Positions 27,307 to 35,555 of a stretch of DNA of 46,279 bases are shown here, piece by piece. A model generated the notes under the pieces. That model was not told the origin of the DNA. It did no database searches and saw nothing but the letters and a program-made list of their open reading frames with translations. Positions within the stretch are counted from its first letter, which is position 1. Each line of letters begins with the position of its first letter. Source of the stretch: an uncultured Bacteroidales bacterium (lineage in GTDB: Bacteria; Bacteroidota; Bacteroidia; Bacteroidales; UBA932); assembly GCA_900318355.1 (NCBI GenBank), contig ONKE01000046.1, forward strand, positions 1 to 46,279. Reading direction: 5' to 3'. The position numbers were made by a program, and so were the translations under genes.

Positions 27307-28290
27307 TTACTGCGTGCGACCGACGAGCCGGTCGGCAAAACGGCGAAGCGTCTCCAGACGGATGCCGGAAAGCGAGGAGGCTGCCGCGTCCATGGCCTTG
27401 CCGGTCAGACGGAGAATTTCGTATTTGGCGTCTTCCTGAACGTTCAGGGCTACGTAGATATCCTTGACGCGCTGGATCTTCTCCAAACGGGTTTCGGGCG
27501 AGGTGACTTCCAACTGCATGGCCGCGAGCAGGCTCTGGCGCTGCCCTTCGTCGGCCTTGGCCATGGCGCGGGTCGTAAGCCAGCTCTTCTTGTTTTCGAC
27601 TATGTCGCCGCCGATGGGCTTGCCGAAGACCTTTTCGTCGCCGAAGGCGTCGAGGTAGTCGTCGGCCACCTGGAAGGCGAGACCGAGCTGGTAGCCGTAT
27701 TGGTAGATGTTGTCGCAATCTTCCTGCGGCGCGCCGCCGATGAGAGCGCCCATTTTGGCCGCACAGGCTATCAGGACGCCGGTTTTCAGCCCTATCATCT
27801 GCATGTATTCACTCATCGCGACCTCCTCGCGGCTTTCGAATTCCATGTCGAGCTGCTGCCCGTCGCAAATCTGGGCGGCCGTGGAGGAGAAGAGGTCCAG
27901 CACGTCGGAGAGGACCGCGGCGGGAGCCTTTGCGATGCGGCGGAAACTGTCGATGCACATGACGTCGCCGCTGAGGAGGGCCTGGTCGGTATTCCATTTT
28001 TTCCACACCGTCGGAACGCCGCGCCGGAGCGGGGAACGGTCCATCATGTCGTCGTGGATGAGGGTGAAGTTGTGAAAGACTTCCAGGGCGGCTGCCGGGT
28101 CGAGAATCCCTTCGTTCAGCTCGTCTTTGTAAAGGCCGTAGGCGGTCAGGCAGAGCTTGGGGCGGAGCCGTTTGCCGCCGATGGCGATCATGTAGCGAAG
28201 CGGGTCATAGAGGGTTGCGGGTTCCCCGGAAAAGGTCAGGCCTTCGAAAAGCGATTCCAGCGCCTGGTCGATGTGACTTTCTGTAATCAT
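27307..28290 (-). CDS. Polyprenyl diphosphate synthase
   Basis: The 327-residue protein condenses isopentenyl diphosphate units onto an allylic primer. GGKRLRP (38-44), the first aspartate-rich motif DDMMD (80-84) followed by SPLRRG, and the second motif DDYLD (210-214) are intact, with the GDEKVFGKPIGGDI motif after it. No signal peptide is present. Family members make short chains (FPP/GGPP) or long chains for quinones; residues around the first motif are not enough for me to choose. It is the first gene of the long leftward operon and is divergent from rsgA with 53 bases between the starts. Confidence 0.93.
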   Translation of the reverse strand: MITESHIDQALESLFEGLTFSGEPATLYDPLRYMIAIGGKRLRPKLCLTAYGLYKDELNEGILDPAAALEVFHNFTLIHDDMMDRSPLRRGVPTVWKKWNTDQALLSGDVMCIDSFRRIAKAPAAVLSDVLDLFSSTAAQICDGQQLDMEFESREEVAMSEYMQMIGLKTGVLIACAAKMGALIGGAPQEDCDNIYQYGYQLGLAFQVADDYLDAFGDEKVFGKPIGGDIVENKKSWLTTRAMAKADEGQRQSLLAAMQLEVTSPETRLEKIQRVKDIYVALNVQEDAKYEILRLTGKAMDAAASSLSGIRLETLRRFADRLVGRTQ

Positions 28291-28311
28291 GTTGCACGGC
28301 TAGTATTTCCA

Positions 28312-28319
28312 CAAATATA
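28312..28319 (-). promoter_or_regulatory. Polyprenyl synthase operon promoter -7 box
   Basis: Minus strand TATATTTG, perfect TAnnTTTG, 21 bases from the ATG at 28290. No clear -33 element. It lies 12 bp from the divergent rsgA -7 box. Confidence 0.6.
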
Positions 28320-28331
28320 ACAACTTTTTTT

Positions 28332-28339
28332 TACCTTTG
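28332..28339 (+). promoter_or_regulatory. rsgA promoter -7 box
   Basis: TACCTTTG, perfect TAnnTTTG, ends 4 bases before the rsgA ATG at 28344, so the transcript should have no or almost no leader. Confidence 0.6.
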
Positions 28340-28343
28340 CAGC

Positions 28344-29276
28344 ATGATTGCGACGGTTGTCAAGAATGCAGGAAGCCATTTCCTGCTGTCGGCCCTGCCC
28401 GAGTGGGCGCCGTTTCCCGCGGTGCTCGGCGGGAAAGTGCGTCTGGGCGGGAGCAAGGCCACAAATCCCGTGGCCGTGGGCGACCATGTGGAATACGAGG
28501 CCGCCGGCACCGTCGACCTGGAACATCCGGCCGTAATCCGGCAGGTGCTGGACCGCAGCAACCACATCATCCGCCGCAGCACCAACCTTTCCCGGCAGAG
28601 CCACGTCATCGCGGCCAACGTGGACCGGGCTTTCCTCGTGGTCTCGCTCTATTTTCCCGAAATCAAACTCCCCTTCCTCGACAGGATCCTGGTCATGTGC
28701 GGGGTGTTCGGCGTGCCTGTCAGCATAGTCCTGGCCAAGACCGACCTCTACCGGCAGGAAGCCCCGGAGGCAATCGCGCGTTTCCGGGCCATCTACGAAG
28801 GAGCCGGGTATGAGGTGCTTGAGACTTCAGTCAAGGACGGCACCGGCATCGAAAGACTGCGCGAGGCATGCCGCGGCCGCATCTGCCTGTTTTCGGGCGA
28901 ATCCGGAGTAGGGAAATCTTCCCTTATCAAGGCCATGGACCCGTCCCTCAACCCGAAAATCGGCGCCATTTCCCTGGCCCATCTGCAGGGAAAGCACACG
29001 ACCTCCCTCTATGAGATGTATCCCCTCGCCTCGGGCGGATTCATCATCGACTCCCCCGGCCTTCGCGGCTTCGGACTGGTGCATCTGGAAAAGGAGGAAA
29101 TCGCCCTCTACTTCCCGGAGATGCTGCGCAAGGCTTCCGGGTGCCGTTTCACGCCGTGCACCCACACCCACGAGCCCGGATGCGCCGTCAAGGCCGCCGT
29201 CGATGCCGGGACGATCAGCACCGAACGCTACAACTCCTATCTGGGGATGTTGGAGGACGAAAGCAAATTCCGGTAG
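28344..29276 (+). CDS. rsgA: Ribosome small subunit-dependent GTPase A
   Basis: RsgA is a circularly permuted GTPase that helps late maturation of the 30S subunit. The 310-residue protein has an N-terminal OB-fold (about 1-75), then G4 (AKTD at 131-134, with Ala in place of the common Asn, as some homologues have other residues here), G1 P-loop GESGVGKS (185-192), G3 DSPG, and a C-terminal zinc motif CRFTPCTHTHEPGC. The order G4-G1-G3 is diagnostic. It converges on the PorV-like gene with a 16-base gap. Confidence 0.96.
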   Translation: MIATVVKNAGSHFLLSALPEWAPFPAVLGGKVRLGGSKATNPVAVGDHVEYEAAGTVDLEHPAVIRQVLDRSNHIIRRSTNLSRQSHVIAANVDRAFLVVSLYFPEIKLPFLDRILVMCGVFGVPVSIVLAKTDLYRQEAPEAIARFRAIYEGAGYEVLETSVKDGTGIERLREACRGRICLFSGESGVGKSSLIKAMDPSLNPKIGAISLAHLQGKHTTSLYEMYPLASGGFIIDSPGLRGFGLVHLEKEEIALYFPEMLRKASGCRFTPCTHTHEPGCAVKAAVDAGTISTERYNSYLGMLEDESKFR

Positions 29277-29292
29277 CGGACCGGAAATACAA

Positions 29293-30192
29293 TCAGAAAC
29301 TATAGCTCAGGGTAGCCTGAAGGGTGTTGCCGAGCGGTCCCATGAGAAGGTAGGCCGCATCGAGCGAGACCCCGGCGAAGCGTCCGCCCAAGCCAAGTGA
29401 GGCGAACGTCGGCAGGCCCACGTTGCCGCTTCCATAGTGGAATCCGGCCCGCACGAAGAGCATGTCACGCATCGACCAAGTCAAGCCAGCCGCGGCGCCG
29501 AAAGACCCTGCAAAGAGGTATGACAGTTCGGCCTGAGCGGTCAGGCAGTCGAGGAAAGTGTAGGCCGCGCCCGCCCTCGCCTGGGTGGGCTGGGCATAGG
29601 ACGACTCGCCGTATTTCACCTTGCCGCCAAGATTGGCCACCACAAGGGCGGCCCTGAGGGACTCCCCGGCATACATCACGGAAATATCGGCCCCGAAAAC
29701 GGTGGCTTTCGCATCTTTTGCCATGGAGGACGATGTCAGACGCGCCGCCACACCGACGGAAAGCCAGTCGGCGACCGCGAATGAACCGCCGAGGGCGACG
29801 CTCAGGTCGGCCGGCTTAAACACGCCGTCGACCTGGCTCACTACGCCGTTGGTGCTCGTAACCTCATAGGAGGGCATGGCAAACCTCTTGACCGATGCGC
29901 CGAGGCTGAGCTTGCCGCCATGCCAGTAGCCGCCGACGCCAAGGAGATGGTCTTTGGCGGCAGAGGGCTGCCAGAGGCTGTAAGACACGCCTACGGAGGC
30001 CTTGGAGGGCGACAGGGACATAGCCGCGGCGTTGTTGTCGACCGCAAAGGCACCGGTCGGACCGGCAACTGCCGCACCGCCGACGCCAAGCACGGATGCC
30101 TCGGAAGGAATCAGCAGCGACGGAAGCGCCTGGGCGAATCCCGGCAAACAGACGGCGACGGCCGCCAGCGTAATCAAAATCTTTCTTCTCAT
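29293..30192 (-). CDS. PorV/PorQ-family outer membrane beta-barrel protein
   Basis: The 299-residue protein has a signal peptide (ends CLPGFAQA), the PorV/PorQ (UPF0164)-like start LLIPSEASVLGVGGAAVAG...DNNAAAMS, alternating beta strands throughout and a terminal aromatic residue (LSYSF) as in outer membrane barrels. PorV carries T9SS cargo from the translocon to the attachment complex; PorQ-type relatives have related roles. Its ATG overlaps the stop of the protease gene as ATGA, and that protease carries a T9SS sorting domain. I infer a cargo-linked shuttle or barrel. It could also be a general PorQ. Confidence 0.8.
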   Translation of the reverse strand: MRRKILITLAAVAVCLPGFAQALPSLLIPSEASVLGVGGAAVAGPTGAFAVDNNAAAMSLSPSKASVGVSYSLWQPSAAKDHLLGVGGYWHGGKLSLGASVKRFAMPSYEVTSTNGVVSQVDGVFKPADLSVALGGSFAVADWLSVGVAARLTSSSMAKDAKATVFGADISVMYAGESLRAALVVANLGGKVKYGESSYAQPTQARAGAAYTFLDCLTAQAELSYLFAGSFGAAAGLTWSMRDMLFVRAGFHYGSGNVGLPTFASLGLGGRFAGVSLDAAYLLMGPLGNTLQATLSYSF

Positions 30193-32900
30193 AACTTTAC
30201 CACTGATGCTTTGACGGTCTTGCCGGAAAATCCGACCATGACGGTGTATGACCCCGGGAATGCGCCGCGCATGTCGACGACGGCGGGGCTGAACGGCGTA
30301 ACCTCCTGGGAACCGGAATAGAACACGGCGCCGGAAGCGGATATGACTCGGATGTCGAGGGACGTTTCGTCTCCCGTGCGGAGGAAAAGGTCGTCCCGGA
30401 CCGGGTTGGGATAGACGTCAAGTTCGCGGGAACCGTCGCGCACGAGGATGCTGAAGGTCTGAGTCACCTGCTCGCCTCGGACGTCGGTCCCGGTCACCGT
30501 GATGTCGGAATAGCCGTAGTTCATCGGCGTGAGCAGGAACTTGCCGCCGCTGGCGGTCATATTGACCACCGTCTCGTTGGAGATTGCGATGGTGTATGCC
30601 AGGTCTTCACCGTCGTCGTCCTTGAAATATTCCTTGCAATCAAGCTCCAGGGTACCGGCCGTGCGGGAAGTGAATATCCTGTCTTCCATGTCTTTACCCT
30701 TGTAGGGAATGCTGTTGGGAAGGATTTCGAAGGCTACATCCTTCACGGCCGAGGCGCCGAAATAGTCGGTCACGGTCATCCTGGCGGTGTATTTGCCGGA
30801 GGCGAGGACGCGGCCCGCGGCGACGATCTTCGGCTTGTTGCGGACGGTGGTGTCGAGCAGGACCGCCGGCTGGATTTCAACGCCCTTGTCGTCCAGTTCC
30901 GGATGCTCAAAGTGGGATTCAAGCTCGATGGCGTAGTAGTGGCCGTCGGGGTCAACCACTTCAGTATCAAAGGAAATGGTCTCGTGGGGGCTGACGCTGG
31001 TCCGGGGCGAATTGAGGTCGGTGATGACCGGGGCCGAGTTGGGACCGGTGTGGACCTGGATGCGGGAGGTCAGGCCCGACTGGTTGCCGAGGCCGTCGAC
31101 CGCAACAGCCGCGACATAGTAGTCGGCGCCGAAATCCATTCCGGAAAATACGCCCGTAAGGGTTTCGCCCGGGTTGAGGTCGCCGACATAGAGCGCGCCG
31201 TACATCAGGTTGTCGGACACGCGGGTGAAATCGGACTTGCTGTAGTAGAAGCGGATGGCCACCGGGGCGCCGTCGTCCTCGTCGACAGGCACGGTCACCG
31301 ACACCGATACATTGTTGGCTTTCACCTCGTTAACGGCAAAGTCGGTCGGCGTTTTAGGAGCCTTGCCGCCGGAAGAACCGGCAACGGAACGGTAGGCGTT
31401 GACAAGGCCGCGGCCAAGCGAGTAGTTGGGGTTGAACGAACTGATGGACGTGGTGTAGTTCAGCAGCTTTTTCGTCAGGGCGTCGGCAGTGTAGCCGCTC
31501 GGGGTCCGGGAATACATGTAGCTCAGCACCAGCGCAGCGACGCCGGAAACGTGGGGACAGGCCATCGAGGTACCCTGCATGTTGCCGTATTTGTTGCCGG
31601 GCAGCGTGGAGAAGACCTGGTTGCCGCTGCGGACGTTGCCTCCCGGGGCGGCGATATCCACCCAGGAACCGTAATTCGAATAGTATGCGCGGCGATAATC
31701 CGCTCCGACGGAGGCCACGTTGATGATGGGTCCGTAGTCGTTGCCGCTCACTGCCGCGTCTTCGTTGCCGGCCGCGAAAATCACCACGCCGCCCTTCATG
31801 GGACCGGTCTGGTTGCCGTTTTCATCGACTCCGGCGTATTTGATGAAGTAGTCGACGGCGTTAGAGAGGGAGGTCGGGGTGGTCGTGGCGTTGGTGTAGC
31901 CCCAGCTGTTCTGTGAAATAACGGCCCCGTGGTCGGCGCTCCATTTGATGGCGGCGGCGCCCGAGCCCGTCTCGTTGCCCTGGAAAATCTGGCAGGACAT
32001 GATCTTGACGCCCTTCTGGCTGGCCGATGCGTCACCTCCGGCTATGCCGCAGACGCCTTTCCCGTTGTTGTTGACGGCCGCGATGGTGCCTGCGACGTGA
32101 GTTCCGTGGCTCTCGGCCGTGACAACGAAAGAGTTGTTGACGAAGTTGAAGCCATAGCGGTAGTTGCCGCTTTTCTCGGGGTTGTTCCACATGTTGGCGG
32201 ATAGGTCTTCGTGGGAGTAATCGACGCCTCCGTCAACAACGGCGACTATGACGTCTTTATCTCCCGTGCTGTAGCCCCTCCATACGGGGAATACGTTGAT
32301 GTCGCAGCCGCTGACTCCACCGCTGACAGAGCCGTCGTTGTAGTAGTGCCACTGCGTGGGAAGGTAGGGGTCGTTGAACGGGTAGCGCGCCTTGCCGCCG
32401 GCCTTGGTCGCCGGGGCGTTGCCGTCGTAGACATCAACTACTTCGGGGTCGCCGACTATGTGGATTTTCGGCTGGAGTTCGACCAGCTCTACGCCGGGGA
32501 TGAGGGCCATGCCGCCGGCCGATTTCGTTATCGCGGGCTGTTCCGGCCCCATTTCCAGGACGTACCACAGGTGGAGTCCCTCCTCACGCGTCCTGGCCTC
32601 AAAACGCCCGGCATAGGGGAAGAGACGGCGCATGCGCACGACGCCGCGGTCGGCGAAAGCCTTGACCTCGGGCATGCGTACATAGCCGTCCTCGCCGGTG
32701 TGGGCCTCGAGCATGTCGGCCACGTCGGCGCTGACCCGGACGTTCATCTCGTCGGCGACAAGCGCGTCTTCCGGCATATCGGAGCCGAAAACCGTCACGG
32801 TCTCGGGCACTTCGGGCGCAACATCGGGGGCAAGTTCAATCGACTGCGCACAAGAGAGGGGCAGCGTCACCGCCGCCAGCAAAATTGCTATTCTTCTCAT
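30189..32900 (-). CDS. Subtilisin-like S8 serine protease with T9SS C-terminal domain
   Basis: The 903-residue protein has an N-terminal signal, a prodomain-like region (about 25-170), a peptidase S8 domain with catalytic Asp223 (VVDGGVD), His265 (ESHGTHVAG) and Ser445 (GTSMACPH), oxyanion Asn379, then fibronectin-type and cadherin-like beta modules (about 515-815). The last 76 residues (828-903) are a type A T9SS sorting domain: DVYPNPVRDD, GSYTV and a KTVKASVV end. It should be exported through the Sec and T9SS pathways and attached to the cell surface or released. The signal ends LPLSCAQS, so a Cys lies where a poor lipobox could be read; cleavage type is uncertain. Confidence 0.93.
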   Translation of the reverse strand: MRRIAILLAAVTLPLSCAQSIELAPDVAPEVPETVTVFGSDMPEDALVADEMNVRVSADVADMLEAHTGEDGYVRMPEVKAFADRGVVRMRRLFPYAGRFEARTREEGLHLWYVLEMGPEQPAITKSAGGMALIPGVELVELQPKIHIVGDPEVVDVYDGNAPATKAGGKARYPFNDPYLPTQWHYYNDGSVSGGVSGCDINVFPVWRGYSTGDKDVIVAVVDGGVDYSHEDLSANMWNNPEKSGNYRYGFNFVNNSFVVTAESHGTHVAGTIAAVNNNGKGVCGIAGGDASASQKGVKIMSCQIFQGNETGSGAAAIKWSADHGAVISQNSWGYTNATTTPTSLSNAVDYFIKYAGVDENGNQTGPMKGGVVIFAAGNEDAAVSGNDYGPIINVASVGADYRRAYYSNYGSWVDIAAPGGNVRSGNQVFSTLPGNKYGNMQGTSMACPHVSGVAALVLSYMYSRTPSGYTADALTKKLLNYTTSISSFNPNYSLGRGLVNAYRSVAGSSGGKAPKTPTDFAVNEVKANNVSVSVTVPVDEDDGAPVAIRFYYSKSDFTRVSDNLMYGALYVGDLNPGETLTGVFSGMDFGADYYVAAVAVDGLGNQSGLTSRIQVHTGPNSAPVITDLNSPRTSVSPHETISFDTEVVDPDGHYYAIELESHFEHPELDDKGVEIQPAVLLDTTVRNKPKIVAAGRVLASGKYTARMTVTDYFGASAVKDVAFEILPNSIPYKGKDMEDRIFTSRTAGTLELDCKEYFKDDDGEDLAYTIAISNETVVNMTASGGKFLLTPMNYGYSDITVTGTDVRGEQVTQTFSILVRDGSRELDVYPNPVRDDLFLRTGDETSLDIRVISASGAVFYSGSQEVTPFSPAVVDMRGAFPGSYTVMVGFSGKTVKASVVKL

Positions 32901-32906
32901 AAAAAA

Positions 32907-33572
32907 CTACTTGCAAAGAAATTCCACCACGGCGGCAAGGCTCTCGGGCTTGTTCCACTTCACTTTGTTGGCCTTCAGCCAAGCTTTCCATTCGGCCTGA
33001 CGCCCCTCCGGAAGGATGGACTCGACTTCCCGGCGGGAGGCCTGAACCTGGAAGTCCGGGCCGGAAAGGAAGTATTTCGAGACTGTGGGGAGCATCTTTC
33101 CGCCGCTGCGGTTTTGGAGCAGAAGCATGTGATTCTGATTGATTTGCGCATCAGTGTCAAGGGACGACAGGCGTCTGGTGGCGGAGGTGGTGGAGGACGT
33201 CCCATACGCGCCGCCGGTCTCCTGGAGCGAAGCGAAATCGCCAAGGGTTTCGACGACCACGAAGCCATGCTCCGTAGCCAGTACCACCTTCATCATCTCG
33301 CCCTTGACCTGGGCAAAGGTGTCTTCGCCGATCTTGACCAGCTTGACATCCGGGACAACCGCCTCACGGACAATATCTTTCTTGTCGATGAAATGGAGCC
33401 GGCCCTTTCTGAGGTGGACGTTAAGCTGCTCGACCAGGGTGGTGCCGTCGTTCATGTAGATGGTCCCCTGACGGAACTCGGGATAGAGGTACGGCCAGGT
33501 CGTCGTGGGCTCCTGGGCAAATCCCGCAGCTGCAATAAGCAGCATGACCGCAACAAATAATATCTTCTTCAT
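32907..33572 (-). CDS. Secreted protein of unknown function, protease operon
   Basis: The 221-residue protein has a signal peptide (MKKILFVAVMLLIAAAGFAQ). The mature part includes GTIYMNDGTTLVEQLNVHLRKGRL, two or three strand-rich segments and a C-terminal helical part with several Trp and Lys (EWKAWLKANKVKW). I recognise no family. It precedes the S8 protease gene by 6 bases and is the first gene of that operon. A role as chaperone, inhibitor or envelope partner of the protease is possible but nothing in the sequence shows it. Confidence 0.75.
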   Translation of the reverse strand: MKKILFVAVMLLIAAAGFAQEPTTTWPYLYPEFRQGTIYMNDGTTLVEQLNVHLRKGRLHFIDKKDIVREAVVPDVKLVKIGEDTFAQVKGEMMKVVLATEHGFVVVETLGDFASLQETGGAYGTSSTTSATRRLSSLDTDAQINQNHMLLLQNRSGGKMLPTVSKYFLSGPDFQVQASRREVESILPEGRQAEWKAWLKANKVKWNKPESLAAVVEFLCK

Positions 33573-33597
33573 GGTTCAGTTCGTTTATTGTCAACTA

Positions 33598-33605
33598 CAA
33601 AGATA
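33598..33605 (-). promoter_or_regulatory. Protease operon promoter -7 box
   Basis: Minus strand TATCTTTG, perfect TAnnTTTG, 25 bases upstream of the ATG at 33572. The -33 position falls inside the terminator hairpin of the operon upstream. Confidence 0.6.
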
Positions 33606-33607
33606 TT

Positions 33608-33640
33608 AAAAAAAAGGCACCGACCGCTATGGTCGATGCC
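33608..33640 (-). terminator. Terminator of the second SusC/D operon
   Basis: GGCACCGACC (33616-33625) pairs with GGTCGATGCC (33631-33640), one mismatch in ten, around a 5-base loop. On the minus strand it is followed by eight T (A-run 33608-33615); on the plus strand by six T (33641-33646). It is a strong rho-independent terminator 20 bases after the last gene stop. Confidence 0.85.
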
Positions 33641-33659
33641 TTTTTTGAGGAAAAACCGT

Positions 33660-35543
33660 CTACCGGGCGAACTTGGTCCTGCCGGACGGTACAGTCTCGC
33701 GGGAAGTCCGGGCTGCTTTCTTACGCACGGGAGCGGCGCTTCCGCCATCGCCTGACGTAGGAACGCTATACTCGGAACTGATCTTCGTGAGATCTCCCTC
33801 TTCGTAAGCGATGTACCCGGCGGCGCCAAGGATATAATAGAACTCCACGGGCGTGGTAATATCGCCATTTGGCAGACGCTGCAGATACCAGCTCGTCTCG
33901 CCATATTCAACCGTGATGATTCCGGCATAACCGTAACCTGCCAAAATATCACTTTCAGCCTTGACAATCGGAGAATTCGCCAGGCTAATGGATCCATCAT
34001 GGATATTGACCTCGCCGGGGATTGGAGCGGTCAGAACATCCCAATTTTTAGTGAAATACCTGTTACTCAATGGCTCCAAGCTCTTGAACAAGTCATAAAT
34101 AAGGATACCTGTTTCGCTCTCCGGATCCGGTGCAATAACAACAGCGGCTTCCTCATGCACATTTCCATTGCTGGCTTCACCCGCATAGGAGTAAGTCCCG
34201 AGGAAATCCTCACGGGTGTAGCCGTAGCTGTAGAAGTAATTGCCGGGGAAATACTCGCCGTCTTCGTCAACATAGGCCGTACTGAATGCCTTGCAAGGGT
34301 TGCCCCAGAGGTCTTCAACGGCACTGGCGGGAATATCGACGGACACTGTGGCTCCATATTCCGGCTCTTCGCCAAGGGTGATGACAACCGTGGAATCGCT
34401 GACATCGGAAAGAACAATGTCTTCGCTGTCATAGATAATCTTCCGGTTGCTGCCATCGGTGTAACGAATCTGGATTGCCTCGGCGGGAACAAGGTAATTA
34501 AACTCGGCATCCTGATGGATAGGTTCAACGAGATTCTGTCCGGTAAGGGAAATCTCCAAAGCCTCGTAATCATTGAAGAAAATGATGGTATCAGAGGGCA
34601 TTTTGACCTCCTTGCCTTCTTCGTTCTCAATCATCGGAAGCTCAAACTTCCAGTCCTTGGTCTCGAAACGGGCGGCAAGTCCTGCCGTAACAAGCTTTCC
34701 GCTGGCATTCCAATAGGCACCGCTTTCGTCGGCGGGCAGAGCCGTGTTCTTCAGATCTACTCCGTTAACGACGACTCCTGCATCATACGAGATGGCTACA
34801 ACGGCACCGGGGATGCGCTCGGGGACCTGGATGGAAACCTCTGAGCCCGATACGGAGAGACTGTCGACAGGGATTTCAGCCGAGAATACAGGTAAGAGGA
34901 TGCCTTGCTTGTCATAGGCATTGGCTCCATAATAGGTAGCGTAGAACTTGGCCTCGCCGTTTTGGAGTTCTTCGGTAAACTCGACTTCGTCACCGAAATC
35001 AACCACGAAAGTACCGTCCTCGAGGTCTTTGGCGGAGAAGTTGTATTTCTTCCCGTCGAACGGGCCTGGCAGAGTACTGTCGGTGGTGATGATCGTATGG
35101 GCGGTCACCGCCGAAAGCGCACCGTTTTCTCCGGCGCCGACAGCATAGACAGTGTAGGCGGTATTCGGCTTCAGGTTGAAAGCCGTCACAACGGTGTCAG
35201 CCTGCTTGGCTGCGGCAAAACTTCCGCTGAGCGGAACTTCCGTCTCAACTTCTTCGATGATCAGCTTGACCTTGACGGCGTTGCCGGCATACTTGTTGGA
35301 AATGAGCGCAGAAGCATCTTTGGCTTCGGTGCCGGGAATAATCGCAAACGCGTAGTAAATATTCCCTGCACCGGGAGTTACCTTGACGGTGAACTCGGAG
35401 TCTGGGTCGAGCTCGTCGTCATCGATTTGCTCGACGGTAGGGGCGGCGACGTAATTGGGAAATTCCGGTGCCGTCTCTTTCACAAACTGGGTGCAAGCCG
35501 ACAGGAAAAGGACTGTGCCAAGTGCAATAAATATCTTTTTCAT
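33660..35543 (-). CDS. Lipoprotein of unknown function in second SusC/D operon
   Basis: The 627-residue protein has a lipobox (VLFLSAC, Cys17) and beta-rich, Ig-like segments. A region around residues 50-150 (TVKVTPGAGNIYYAFAIIPGTEAKD...LKPNTAYTVYAVGAGENG) looks fibronectin-like. The last 25 residues are unusually basic (VRKKAARTSRETV...RTKFAR) and have no homolog I recognise. It has no catalytic motif. Position after SusD and another lipoprotein suggests a surface glycan- or peptide-binding protein. Base composition is lower in GC than the neighbouring housekeeping genes. It is the last gene before the terminator. Confidence 0.8.
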   Translation of the reverse strand: MKKIFIALGTVLFLSACTQFVKETAPEFPNYVAAPTVEQIDDDELDPDSEFTVKVTPGAGNIYYAFAIIPGTEAKDASALISNKYAGNAVKVKLIIEEVETEVPLSGSFAAAKQADTVVTAFNLKPNTAYTVYAVGAGENGALSAVTAHTIITTDSTLPGPFDGKKYNFSAKDLEDGTFVVDFGDEVEFTEELQNGEAKFYATYYGANAYDKQGILLPVFSAEIPVDSLSVSGSEVSIQVPERIPGAVVAISYDAGVVVNGVDLKNTALPADESGAYWNASGKLVTAGLAARFETKDWKFELPMIENEEGKEVKMPSDTIIFFNDYEALEISLTGQNLVEPIHQDAEFNYLVPAEAIQIRYTDGSNRKIIYDSEDIVLSDVSDSTVVITLGEEPEYGATVSVDIPASAVEDLWGNPCKAFSTAYVDEDGEYFPGNYFYSYGYTREDFLGTYSYAGEASNGNVHEEAAVVIAPDPESETGILIYDLFKSLEPLSNRYFTKNWDVLTAPIPGEVNIHDGSISLANSPIVKAESDILAGYGYAGIITVEYGETSWYLQRLPNGDITTPVEFYYILGAAGYIAYEEGDLTKISSEYSVPTSGDGGSAAPVRKKAARTSRETVPSGRTKFAR

Positions 35544-35555
35544 AAGGCTTTACAT

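Noticed and set aside
28724-28740. Missing Asn in the G4 motif of RsgA (AKTD) as a sign of inactivation
   Set aside because: RsgA homologues vary at this position and all other motifs are intact.
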